The notes beneath the pieces were generated by a model. The model was not told where the DNA came from. It made no database searches and was given only the letters and a program-made list of their open reading frames with translations. From Amyloporia xantha (Eukaryota > Basidiomycota > Agaricomycetes > Polyporales > Adustoporiaceae), in NCBI GenBank assembly GCA_036971615.1, contig JAYKKR010000037.1, positions 124,001 through 188,000 on the forward strand: a stretch of DNA of 64,000 nucleotides, given 5' to 3'. Position 1 is the stretch's first letter, and each line of letters opens with the position of its first letter. Shown piece by piece: positions 49,675-59,775 of the stretch. The position numbers and the translations under genes were made by a program.

Positions 49675-50124
49675 ACTGTTCGTTTTATGCTTTGTCGCGT
49701 GAGCAGATGAGTGTTGAAATTTAGTGACAAGTTCCTGTTGTGGAATTGGAAGCGCTTTGCCAGGCGCTCCTCAACTCACGAACCGCGACCAGTCCCAAAG
49801 CGGATTGCAGTTTCATGTCGACTGACCGCGACAGTCACATCCAACTGCGGGGCCTAATATCATTGCGCTATGATTGGTCACCGAATCGCTGAGTTCCGGA
49901 CATCCGCGCCGGGTCCAATATGAGATCTAAACAGGGATGTGGTCGTCATGAGGACATACATGCTGGAACCGCGTGGTCCCGATGTCCTAGTTGTTCTGCG
50001 AACTTGGGCGGGGACGCTACAAAGCTTGCGCGCGATATCACGCACGGAAGGAATTTGGGTGAGCATCGAGACACAACCGCGACCGGTGTCCTGAAGGTCC
50101 GCGAGCAGTTTACAGTTAGCAAAC
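49675..50124. promoter_or_regulatory. Divergent promoter region, partner gene / truncated TET
   Basis: 450 bp between two divergently oriented start codons. The intact element has the same arrangement at 59776-60254. A shared, two-way promoter is implied by the conserved layout. I found no obvious matching motif between the two regions besides CGCGAC-type words. Confidence 0.45.
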
Positions 50125-50485
50125 ATGGATTTGACGGACGAGCTTGCGGCTTTCATGCAAGTCATGTTCCGTAGAAGACTGCACCTGCTGAGACACGATG
50201 TCGGTGTGGCACCGCCACCTCCTGTGGCGTTGAATATTAGCACGTATCTTGTCGGCGAATGCAGCGCGATTGCCGACCAACTGGCGCGCGCATTCCTTCA
50301 TCGTGGTTTCGTAACAATTCTGCTTCGGAGTGTAAATCTTTGCTCATGTCTGGCCAGTTCGCATCCCTTGGGATGTTGACAGATACTCGGATGCTTTAGG
50401 GTTGCAAGCGAACGGCCAGAACGCCAAGCTGGAAGACGCGTTGAAAGCAAAGTGGGCGCGCATACTTCCAGACAAGGTTATGTGT
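50125..50485 (+). pseudogene. TET/JBP dioxygenase, truncated 5' fragment
   Basis: Exon 1 begins MDLTDELAAFMQVMFRRRLH and matches the start of the TET/JBP gene at 59775 throughout. A GT-AG gap follows (GTGTAA at 50330 to TTGACAG), then YSDALGLQANGQNAKLEDAL up to LPDKVM, where homology ends at 50485. The catalytic domain is missing altogether. The break coincides with the leader of minisatellite array 2. It cannot encode an active enzyme. Confidence 0.88.
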
Positions 50486-50639
50486 GAGCCCATTCAGTCA
50501 CATTCACCTGACTCCTAGGATATATATGCCTGACATTGTCCCCTAAGGCATGGGGCGCCGGACATCGGCCGACACCGCAGCTATGGCCCTGCAAAGTGGC
50601 CCGGCCGGCCCACCATGTGATTTTGCAGGCGCATAGGCT
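50486..50639 (+). promoter_or_regulatory. TATA-containing leader of minisatellite array 2
   Basis: Same ordered elements as at 39112: GAGCCC.TTCAGTCA, TTCACCTGACTC, TAGGATATATATG (TATATAT at 50521-50527) and CGGACATCGGCCGAC. Sequence identity is high for ~90 bp and then fades. It starts immediately after the truncated TET/JBP fragment. Confidence 0.6.
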
Positions 50640-52176
50640 GGCGCGAGATACCGTCACTCGACCGCGACTATCCCGCTCATACTCCCTGGTTCGGCCGATA
50701 TGCCTGTGGTCTCTGTCTACCAGACTCGCGCCACATCCTCGCGTCAGCCGCGACTGACTCCCTGGCTCAGCCGATATACCTGTCTCTGCCTGTTAGGCTC
50801 GCGGGATCCCCGCGACGATGATTCCCCTATTCCATGGCTCGGTCGAAGTGCCCATGTACTATACCTGCTAGACTCGCGCAAGATCCTGGCATCAGCCGCG
50901 ACTGTTTCGCTCCTACTCCCTGGCTCGGCCGATATATCTCTGGTGTCTGCCTGCTAGGTTTGCTCGGGATCCCCGCGAGCAGTCCTCTCTGACTTCCTGG
51001 CTCGGCCAATACATCTGTGGTCTCTGCCTGCTAGGCTCGCGCGGGATCCCCCCCACCATACTTCTCCTATTCCATGGCTCGGCCGAAGCGCCTGTGTGCC
51101 CTACCTGGTAGACTCGCGCGTCCTTCCCGCAACTATGTGGCTCTTACTCCCTGGCTCGGCCGATTCAGCTCACCACTCTGCTACCAGGCTCGCGCGAGAT
51201 GCCCGCGACTATACTGCTCTTGCTCCCTGGCTCGGCCGATTCATTTCAGTACTCTGCTACCAGGCTCGCGCGAGATGCTCGCGACTATACTGCTCTTGCT
51301 CCCTGGCTCGGCCGATTCAGCTCACCACTCTGCCACCAGGCTCGCGCGAGATGCCCGCGACTATACTGCTCTTGCTCCCTGGCTCGGCCGATTCATTTCA
51401 GTACTCTGCTACCAGTCTCGCGCGAGATGCTCGCGACTATACTGCTCTTGCTCCCTGGCTCGGCCGATTCATTTCAGTACTCTGCTACCAGGCTCGCGCG
51501 AGATGCTCGCGACTATACTGCTCTTGCTCCCTGGCTCGGCCGATTCATTTCAGTACTCTGCTACCAGTCTCGCGCGAGATGCTCGCGACTATACTGCTCT
51601 TGCTCCCTGGCTCGGCCGATTCATTTCAGTACTCTGCTACCAGGCTCGCGCGAGATGCCCGCGACTATACTGCTCTTGCTCCCTGGCTCGGCCGATTTAG
51701 CTCACCACTCTGCTACCAGGCTCGCGCGAGATGCCCGCGACTATACTGCTCTTGCTCCCTGGCTCGGCCGATTCATTTCAGTACTCTGCTACCAGGCTCG
51801 CGCGAGATGCCCGCGACTATACTGCTCTTGCTCCCTGGCTCGGCCGATTTAGCTCACCACTCTGCTACCAGGCTCGCGCGAGATGCCCGCGACTATACTG
51901 CTCTTGCTCCCTGGCTCGGCCGATTCATTTCAGTACTCTGCTACCAGGCTCGCGCGAGATGCCCGCGACTATACTGCTCTTGCTCCCTGGCTCGGCCGAT
52001 TTAGCTCACCACTCTGCTACCAGGCTCGCGCGAGATGCCCGCGACTATACTGCTCTTGCTCCCTGGCTCGGCCGATTCATTTCAGTACTCTGCTACCAGG
52101 CTCGCGCGAGATGCCCGCGACTATACTGCTCTTGCTCCCTGGCTCGGCCGATTTAGCTCACCACTCTGCTACCAGG
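50640..52176. repeat. Minisatellite array 2: degenerate units then 13 x 76 bp
   Basis: From 51189 there are 13 units at exactly 76 bp, opening CTCGCGCGAGATGC and carrying CCGCGACTATACTG and CTCCCTGGCTCGGCCGA. Upstream, 50640-51188 holds irregular, diverged units of the same type. Two unit variants exist, ending TTCATTTCAGTACTCTG (A) or TT.AGCTCACCACTCTG (B). From about 51645 they alternate strictly, making a 152 bp higher-order repeat. All three plus-strand frames are open (up to 302 codons) because 76 is not a multiple of three and the unit lacks forward stops. These are artefacts. Confidence 0.96.
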
Positions 52177-52413
52177 CTCGCGCGACATGTCCGATGCAGC
52201 CGCGACCGCTGCCTTCCTCTCGGTATTTGTACAGCCAGTGGGCCACTGTGTGTTACATATGGTCATGAGGAGGGCGTTGTAGAACTAGCATGCGCCATGA
52301 GGAATACATCACTCATTCAATACTCATCAGGACAAATCATGAATCGGGCAACTCAATCGCGACGTGTGGATTGACAATCGGCATCAAAGAGGACAGAACA
52401 CGACATCTACAAA
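52177..52413. other. Spacer right of array 2
   Basis: Begins with a degenerate unit start (CTCGCGCGACATGTCC) and contains two CCGCGACCG-like words. No gene is seen. It would include the 3' end of the accessory gene at 52414. Confidence 0.5.
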
Positions 52414-53170
52414 CTACGCGACGAAAGATCGGGTCGCGGTGGTGGTCGCGGCGCACGGATCCTCCTCCTCAATGGCGTAGAGTACCCGCACGACCCCCCG
52501 CTGCTCTGCCTCCTTCATCTCCAACATCCTCCTCGCAATCGTCTCAGCGTGCTGTGAGTGAAGGTCGGCCCTCCTAAGATGATTCGCCTCCATAGGATCT
52601 GTCTCGACGGATTCCTATATGTTGGAACATGAGTGACAACAGAATTGATTAAACATCAAGTTGCAAGGGCTTACCGTCTTTGGCGAATCCCACCAATCAG
52701 GATTGTCATCGTCGCGATCGGGCCATTCCCACCACGTTGTGTCGAGATGCGCATCCGAGTCCAAGATTTCCTCCGAAGGTGCCGCGACTGGACAGGCAAT
52801 CGGTACGGAAGCCAGCGCTTTAATGTTAAGATCCCATTCAATGCCGAACCTCATGTGCGCGATCGTGGCCTGGATGATCTGAGGTAAAACCACCGCTTTT
52901 CCGCCGCCCGCGAGAACCATCTCTCCGATATTGCCCAATGTGTCCCGCTTTGCACGGATGATCAGCATGGTCCACATCAGAATTGATGAGAATAGCAAAC
53001 CAATTCCTTCGTAACCGCGACCTTCCAGCGGTCATATTGAAGGTCTGTCCGGGGAGGTCCCCAGATTCCATCCGTTCGTTCAGCCTAACGAGGGCTTGCT
53101 GTATCCGCCATGCCCGGTAGCGGAACATCTGGGTCGCAACTTTTTCAAGATGGCGTGCAGAAGAGGACAT
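52414..53170 (-). CDS. KDZ-element accessory protein, copy 1 (WWEW family)
   Basis: Starts MSSSARHLEKVATQ. The first exon has a helical segment (MFRYRAWRIQQALVRLN). A middle part reads GKAVVLPQIIQATIAH, then ALASVPIACP, then TTWWEWPDRDDDNPDWWDSP. The last exon follows an intron that starts near 52673 (GTAAGC) and ends at ATATAG; it encodes HAETIARRMLEMKEAEQRG and an acidic end. The copy at 53836-54609 has the same order. A one-base discontinuity lies just before QYDRWK (~53035), and a further phase change before the middle segment may be an intron or another break. No known domain is recognised. Conservation of paired tryptophans suggests a structured protein-protein interface. Confidence 0.62.
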
Positions 53171-53439
53171 TGTACGGTGACAGGAAATACAATGACACTG
53201 AAGCCCTTCCCCGGAAAACCTCGTCTAATATTTAGCATGTCTCAACTCTTCGCCTCGTGGCAAACGTGTTTCCCACACACGTGTGCGCCTCATGGTCGTG
53301 AAGCACTGGCGGGAAGGCGGTGATGCGTATGATAGGAAGCCATTTATCTTGAGAAATTTGATTGACAGATCGGCTTATAGCCTTCTATCGTGTCTAGTGA
53401 ATTGTAGCGCAGTTGTCGCGGCTTGGGCCAACTAGCATT
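53171..53439. promoter_or_regulatory. Upstream region of accessory copy 1
   Basis: Contains CACGTGTGCGCCTCATGG at ~53278, matching CACGTGTGCACCTCATGG at ~54721 upstream of accessory copy 2. The duplication therefore includes the promoter. Both lie between a minus-strand accessory gene and a plus-strand KDZ start (relic here). Confidence 0.45.
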
Positions 53440-53560
53440 GCTGTTTGACGAGGTCGCGCAACGGTCGAGACAAGCGCGACACAAGGAGTTGACTACGTAT
53501 TCAAAACATCATCAACCAGCGCGCATTCTTAGCCGATCACTTCAGAAGCAGCCAAAGAAT
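53440..53560 (+). pseudogene. Relic of KDZ transposase exon 1
   Basis: Stretch including GGTCGAGACAAGCGCG, GGAGTTGACTACGTATTCAA and TTAGCCGATCACTTC aligns with the KDZ gene's first exon at ~54909-55010 (AGTCGAGAAGCGCACT, GGAGTTGAGTACGTCTTCAA, CTAGCCGATCACCC), with many changes. Nothing of the rest of the transposase follows. Its position, just upstream of accessory copy 1, mirrors the intact pair accessory 2 / KDZ. Confidence 0.7.
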
Positions 53561-53835
53561 ACGTCAATATAGACACGAAGTCACACCTGACCATTATTAC
53601 GTATCCGCGACAATTCAACAAATACTCCATGGAATATCTTAGACTTCCGCGACAGTCGCATCAGCGCTGAGCGCGGCAGCGGCACCTCTTGACGTCATAA
53701 TCGGGCATGTGGCATTCAGCAAGAATTGCCCTCCCTGCGCGCTCGCGGAGTGATGACAGACATTATCAGCGTATTATGACTCTCGCGCTCTCAAGAACAC
53801 ATGTATTTCCTATGCAACGTAAGATGTAATGAAAG
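53561..53835. other. Spacer with dense CGCGAC words
   Basis: Non-coding; contains CCGCGACAATTCAAC at ~53607 and CCGCGACAGTCGC at ~53648, both words also found in the satellites and introns nearby. Nothing else is identified. Confidence 0.5.
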
Positions 53836-54609
53836 CTACGAATCGGATGACTGGGCAGCAGCAGCGGCGGGAGCGGCATCCTTAACGGCGTCGAGGACGC
53901 GGAGGATCCCAAGCTTGTCAGCCTGCCTCATCGCGAGCATCCTCCGCGTGATTATCTCCAAGTCCCTGGAGAGCTCCTCTGCCTTACTGAGGGCATCAAC
54001 GTCGAATCTGTCCGCCACTGCATACTCCTGTGTCGTAAACTGTAAGCTAACGTTTGGCTACATCCAGTCCAATTCAACATACCCCTGTCGGCGACTGCCA
54101 CCATGCCGGTTTTGAGGGGTCGCGGTCATCCCACTCCCACCACATAGATCCCAGATGGTCCTCCGTAGACAGGATGTCATTAGGGGGAGGCGGTAAAGGG
54201 TGCGTTATTGGAACCGACGCGAGCGCGTGGATGTCCAGATCCCAATCCGCGCCGAATGTCGTCTGCTCGATCAGCGCCTCAATAATCTGAGGCAATTTGA
54301 CCGCCTTCCCGCGACGCGAGGACGATCTCCCCAAACATAGTCGCGTTTCGCGCTGCATATAGGGTGGTCAGCAGAGTCAGTGTGGAGTCGGAGAATGATA
54401 ACGCACGAATTCGTGGGTAAGGGCCACTTTCCAGCGGTCGTATTGTAGTTGATTTCGCGGCAGATCTCCGACAGTGAGGCGATGGTTCAATCTTATCAGT
54501 GCCTGCTGGATGCGCCACGCGCGATAGCGGAACATGCGCGTCGCGGTACTTTCGAGTTGCTCCGCGGACACCGGGCGGAAGCTTGAGGCGGCATGGCAGC
54601 GGAAGACAT
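53836..54609 (-). CDS. KDZ-element accessory protein, copy 2 (WWEW family)
   Basis: Paralogue of 52414-53170. The likely start is MSSAAMPPQA (ATG ending at 54609). A one-base frame gap in a short C run near 54576 follows, before AEQLESTATRMFRYRAWRIQ. The core is KAVKLPQIIEALIEQ, ALASVPITHP, SMWWEWDDRDPSKPAWWQSP. After an intron of roughly 50 nt (GTATGTTG to ACACAG) the last exon encodes EELSRDLEIITRRMLAM and an Ala-rich end ...AQSSDS. It is divergently transcribed from the KDZ transposase, 244 bp apart, which suggests co-regulation with it. Function unknown. The order of conserved blocks is the same in both copies, so this is a genuine small gene family of the element. Confidence 0.66.
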
Positions 54610-54853
54610 TGAAAGTCGATGGGAGGCAATCAACTGCGAGCCCAGCCTTTACATGTCTAGTCTAATATTTACCATATCTCTCCTGCTCACCTCGTGGCAG
54701 CGTCAGCTGATGTTCGCAAACACGTGTGCACCTCATGGTCGCGAAGCATAGTGCATGAGTCATAAGCAGGGCCGCGCAAGAGCCATTCCTTTATCTCCAT
54801 CAACATAACAATAGGAGCGTTGTTGAGTCATTCCCATTTTATTCCCTGCAGCT
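54610..54853. promoter_or_regulatory. Divergent promoter, accessory gene / KDZ transposase
   Basis: 244 bp between opposing start codons. Contains CACGTGTGCACCTCATGG at ~54721, which includes the E-box-like CACGTG and is conserved at ~53278 before the other accessory copy. TCATTCCC and ATTTTATTCC precede the KDZ ATG. Confidence 0.5.
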
Positions 54854-57800
54854 ATGGGATCTCGCCCTCGCGGGACTGTCTTCAAGGTGGGACGTGGTGT
54901 TCGATTTGGAACCAGAGTCGAGAAGCGCACTACGCGAGGAGTTGAGTACGTCTTCAAAGACAATCCTCAAGCGTCGCGCTCTCCTAGCCGATCACCCTCA
55001 AAATCCCCCAGTAAACCACGTAATGAAGCCGCGAGCGCGACTACGGCACCTGATGATCAGTATGATGCTCCGCCTATCGAAATGCCCCAGCTTCGACACA
55101 AGGTGCACGGTAACTGAATTACTATCGAGCGGCATTTGCTCATCGCGTCCCGTTTCACAGGGCCAGAATGACTTTATGCGGGACTGGCTTCCACACCGCG
55201 AGGCTTATCTCGCCTGCCTGCTGGAGCGGGAAGCACCGCCACCTGACAGACAATGCAGCCAATGCCGTTCCGCGGAGGGTGATTGGCGCTGCCTGGAATG
55301 CTACGGATGCCCCGTGACATGTCGAGGATGCTTGCAGCGTTCACACATGGTGATGCCGCTTCACCGTATAGAGAAGTGGACTGGTGAATTCTTTACCCCC
55401 GCGTGGCTCAATGACGCAGGCGTGCGCATATGGCTTGGGCATGAGGGCCGACCATGTGCCGGAAACGCAGGCCAAGACGCAGGCTACCGCGACTGTTCAG
55501 CAATGGAGGGTCGCGATGAAGAAGAAGCCCCTCTCTCGCCCCCGCCTCTATTCGCCCCCTCCCTTGGACGCGAAACAGACCTCATAGTTGTGGTAGATGT
55601 AACCGGTGTGCATGAGATTGGAGTTGGATGGTGCTCATGCCCTAATGGCGACAGCATGGATAAACAGCTGCTCGCGATGGGTCTTTATCCCGCGACAACA
55701 TTACGGCCAAAAACTGCATTCACTTTCCGAGTGCTCGACGACTTTCTCCTTACAAATAAGGAATGCAAGACCTCCGCGATGAGCTATTTTAGCAAGCTGA
55801 CTCGCGTCACCAACAACGCATTTCCGGACAGCGTACCGGTGCGCTCCCCATGGCTGGGGACAAGCATGGATGCTAATGCACCTGGATAGGATCGGTACCG
55901 TGAGCTTTTGCGTCTGTCGCGACAGTGGCGCAATCTCAAGTATCGAAAGTGGCACGGATACGGGCATACAGTAACGGCGCCAATCCCACCAGGGGGATTA
56001 GCCATATTCTGTCCAACATGTCCTCAACCACATATTAATATACCGGAGGATTTTCGCAATGACCCACAACAGTGAGTGCTGCCCATCGCGACCAGCACTA
56101 ACCAGCCTTAAACGCGTCGCGACAGGTGGAAGTATATGCGCTCCATTGTGATGGATGGGAACTTCAGTGCGGAGCATCTGCGTATGAGAAATCCTACGGA
56201 CGATGTGGCTTTGAGTGACGGACACGGATTTATGGTCGAGGAAAAGCGATACAAGGAACATTTAAAAGTGGCCTTGGAGTTCAAAGAGGTCAGTCGTCCA
56301 TGGAGTCGCGGTCGCGCATACCTGATACACAGCTTTGTGTTTGGAATATAGAAATCAGATTGTCATGACCATCGGGCAGTCAGTCAGGCCAATGCCGATC
56401 GTCACAACCTAGAGGCTACAGGCATTGGCGCGGCAGCATGTGCCCGTCATGGGTGTTTTGTCCCTCATGCCGTGGTTGACTTTCAGAAAGGCGAGCGGTT
56501 AGTACACTCGCAACAAGGCCGCGACCGCGACTAATTGTGTGTCTCATGCAGGCAAATGAATATGGACTATTCCCTGAACAGCGTCCTCGCGACGCTGGGC
56601 GGAGTGAAAATACTCCTTGTGATGTATGATATTATGTGCCAGTACAGCAAGAGGTTGCATCTCAGATTTGAGAAGAATCCATACCTTGAAATGCCACGAG
56701 GAGTCAAGATACGTAGTGGGATAGGGCTATTCCATGTGCACGGCCATCAAGATAGCTGTTTTCCTCGTTACTCACCCAATTTCATTGAAGGCGCGGGTCA
56801 GATAGATGGCGAGGTAATTGAAACATTATGGGCTCCACTAAATAACATATCAGGAAGCACGCGCGGGATGTCCACAGCGCATAGAAGGGAGGTAATCGAC
56901 GACCACATGAATGACTCCAACTGGAAGAAACTAACGGGGATGGGTATGAACGTTGTCGAGCACCTTGTCGCGGCACTGACATTACGCCCATATATATAGG
57001 TGCTTCACTCGTCCGCAAGTGGAAGAAAGCTAAAAATGGACGGCAGGAGAGCTCGGAAGTGCTCGCACAAATGGAAGCCACCGCCAGCGATGAGCAGCTG
57101 GAAGCATGGACTGCACAGGAGGCGCGCGCAATGGGAAACCGCGACCGCGATGTGCAAGAGATGGATGTTTATGATGTCAAGTTGAAAAAGGGTATGTGCA
57201 CCATCCATGTGGGTGATCTCGCGACTTAATTCCCATCGCACAGCCCCTGGAAAGATTGCCATCCAGTTAGCTCTCACTCGCGAGGAGACCGCGGCCGGCC
57301 GTCATCAAGGGGTAGCCCAATGGCTTGCCAATGGACTCAGGATACAGGAAACACAGTATGTTACCTGCTTCAAATGCATGCTGACAATGTACTACCGTGC
57401 CTATTCACAGGCTAAATCTAAGGGCCTTGAAAAAGAAGTTGGGCCGTCATCCCCTCCTCGCGGATCAGCTTCAACTGGAAGAGAAGCGACAGCGGCTGCA
57501 AAAACGCATTGACACATTTCAGGGGCTGACTTCAACATTCCTGCCTGGTCTTGATGAGGTGGATGCGGACTGTCTCCATGTGCCGTACAATGGTGCGGAG
57601 TGGCTGGATCTGGAGGAAGAGATTAACCCACTTGAGGAGATGGTCGAGATTGAGAACGAGGCGCGGTTTGAACCGGAGGAGGCAACATTGTGGTTACCAT
57701 CCGAGCTTGGCAATGACGTGATGAAGCGGCGACACCTTGAGGAGGTCGCGGAGGAGGAGTTGCGTCTCAGAGAAGGCCAGGCAAACGATGCGCTGCATCT

Positions 57801-58432
57801 CATTCGACTCGCTATTGGATTCAGGTCTGTGCTATATCGCACCGGAGTGCGCGCCGCGACAAGCCAGCGTCTGAAGTTACGCTCATGGGATGAAGTCGCG
57901 GTGGTGAACAAGACGGTCAATGAAAACGCGCGAGTATACACACAGGCGCGACTCGCCATGGAGGGTTTGGGTGCAGGCGTCGCGACTTTGGGGAAGTATC
58001 AGAAACTTGTGCGCGACAACCTCCGATCCATCACAGCACTTATGGACAACTCAGTGCGTGGAAGCCGTAATTCTGCGCTTTCTTGGATCTGGACTGTGGA
58101 CTTGGGCGGAGATGGTGCACAGTCAGACTGGATGGCTGAACGTAAGATTCGGAATACATAAGTGATGTCTGAGCTAATATCGTTCCTCAGTGCACCGGGT
58201 CAATTGGCTCAGGGCGCGCGCTCGCCGCGACCGATGGGAGGAGGATTACACTATTCTTATTGCAGAGATGGGCTGGTCGGAAGTCAGCTTCCGCAAACGG
58301 AGTTGCGATTGGCTGTCGCGCGGCAATGTTCCATACATTGGGCGCGGCCACAGGTGTTATGCTCTGCGACAGGCGGCGATGTATACATCCATGGCAGACG
58401 CACTGATCGAGCTTTGTGCTCCCTGCAAATGA
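54854..58432 (+). CDS. KDZ-superfamily transposase with CxC2 cysteine cluster
   Basis: Ten exons: 54854-55102, 55161-55838, 55890-56071, 56126-56288, 56352-56497, 56552-56943, 57000-57191, 57244-57355, 57411-58141 and 58191-58432. The nine GT-AG introns are 49-63 nt, and the exons sum to 1029 codons in one frame. Residues 41-56 form a Ser-Pro/Lys-rich basic linker. Residues 115-145 are the CxC2 cluster (CSQCRSAEGDWRCLEC, CPVTC, C, H). The RNase-H-type KDZ nuclease follows, with acidic candidates Asp380 (MDGNF), Asp499 (MYDIMCQY) and Glu560/563 (GEVIETLW), plus the conserved GLFHVHGHQDSCFPRY. A helical carboxy-terminal part ends in the family's WLRARARRDRW and EMGW block. It would cut and move the element in the nucleus. 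The TAG at 55887-55889 lies inside an intron. No frame break was found, unlike its neighbours. Confidence 0.97.
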
Positions 58433-58504
58433 CAGTCTGCTCCATTGTTTCTCTCCTTCGATCAAGGCATTACATAAGTCTCATTTCCCGGAGATGTGCC
58501 TGCT
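58433..58504. other. 72 bp convergent 3' junction KDZ / TET
   Basis: Very short spacer between the two stop codons, so transcripts from the two genes probably overlap at their 3' ends. Antisense interaction between transposase and dioxygenase mRNAs is possible. Confidence 0.6.
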
Positions 58505-59775
58505 TTAGTCATAATATGTAATGTCCATCCAATGTGGTGCAACTACCCCCATCGCAGCGTGCACGGCATCGCGCATAAAATATGCGTAACAGACTCGATC
58601 TCCATCGCATGGTCCAACAGAGTGACGAAGAACCTTGCCACAAAGGGCAACCACAGATCCAGGTGGATAATGGACATGGAGACCCACCCCATCCATCTCA
58701 AAGACCAGGTCGCGGTACGATCCGATTGTGGCGAGGAGATCATACCACGGCTTTCGTGAGTTGTTGTCGCGGTGAGGTGGTGTCTCGCGGTTCGATATGA
58801 TCTGTACGGCGTTGAATGGGGATCCCCACACCTTCACATCCTCGCAGAGACCAGGGACCTTCTCTAGCTTGAGCATGGTGTCGCGACCAGCCTGGTAAAG
58901 TGGGGGTGAACTACTGCCAGAATCGCAGACAGAATGGCTGAGGTTTCAGCGATGGCAGACATCCATTGCAGTGCGCTTTCCCTATTGGTCCCCTTCAGAC
59001 TCGCGGAGTGCTCGAGGGCATGACTCGGTCCCTGTGCAACATCATTTTCACATGAGCTGCCGATGGTGAGTGTCACACTTACAACGTGACCTTGCTGGTA
59101 CCATGCGGGGGATATATTTACAGTGCCTGGTTGAATTCGACACATTGCAGGGTCGCGGAAGAGGCTCGACAATTGTCGCCAACTGCGCGTCCCTTCCTGT
59201 GATCCGCCACGCAGTCGCGGCCCACACTGCTTGAGTTGCTTGGCTAATAGATCTGTCGCGGCCAGCATTTCGTTCTGGTGTGGATGTGTTAACACACACC
59301 ATTCAAGTTAGAATGTTACTTCAGGTGCACCTGCCGTTTTCAGATAGCAGACCTGGAAGAAGCCAGGCCAGAACCCGCCCGTGCATATCCGTCAGAATGG
59401 ACGGTTCCCTCAATGACATCACTTTGTCTGGTAGCAGACGCGGCCACTTAGCGCGCAATGCATCCTCCAACTTGTGGTTCTGACCACTCGCTTGGACGCC
59501 TAGTGCATCTGCATACCTGTCTGCATCCCAAGGGACGCTGACTACTTATCGCATCAGCACCCCATGGCATTACACGGATGAATTGTTACTGTACCGCGAT
59601 GGAGAAATGCATGGGCGAGACGGTCTGCAATGACGCTACATTCACCAACGAGATATGTACTAATATTCAGGGAGGATGGCTGTAGTGGCGCGGGTCCTAT
59701 ATCCTTTCGAAGGATGTGTAATCTTCTACGAAACATGGCTTGCATGTATGCCGCCACCTCGTCGGTTAAGTCCAT
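58505..59775 (-). CDS. TET/JBP-family 2-oxoglutarate/Fe(II) dioxygenase, with frame breaks
   Basis: Exons 59775-59576, 59516-59331, 59274-59083 and 59031-58505, about 368 residues. Members oxidise 5-methylcytosine in DNA using Fe(II) and 2-oxoglutarate. The first exon (MDLTDEVAAYMQAMFRRRLH) is confirmed by the truncated copy at 50125. The catalytic fold shows the iron ligands His and Asp in PPHRDNN, a distal His in GKVLRHSV, and an Arg in GDRVCYAYFMRD for 2-oxoglutarate. NISPAWYQQGH and AILAVVHP precede it. Two problems are visible. The G5 run at 58902-58906 (C5 in the gene) is one base short for AVVHP to continue into LYQAGRD. The intron 59330-59275 leaves a one-base phase mismatch. Either the consensus misses bases or the gene is newly broken. 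All catalytic residues are present. Confidence 0.92.

Larger units (their letters stand above)
45964..53560. mobile_element. Rearranged remnant of a second KDZ/TET element
   Basis: Contains a homologue of every gene of the intact element at 53836-63973. The partner gene and the start of the TET/JBP gene are head to head but inverted (45964-50485). An accessory gene and a scrap of KDZ exon 1 are in direct orientation (52414-53560). The minisatellite array 2 sits between them. Protein divergence from the intact set is substantial, so the two copies separated long ago. This is a mosaic of at least two fragments rather than a simple inverted repeat. Confidence 0.75.

Noticed and set aside
51074..52374. 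Overlapping plus-strand open frames up to 302 codons
   Set aside because: Same artefact on the 76 bp array: all three forward phases are open and encode the same three peptides in rotation.
55887..55889. In-frame TAG as evidence of a broken KDZ transposase
   Set aside because: A 51 nt GT-AG intron at 55839-55889 removes it and restores the family-typical FPDSVP-DRYRELL junction.
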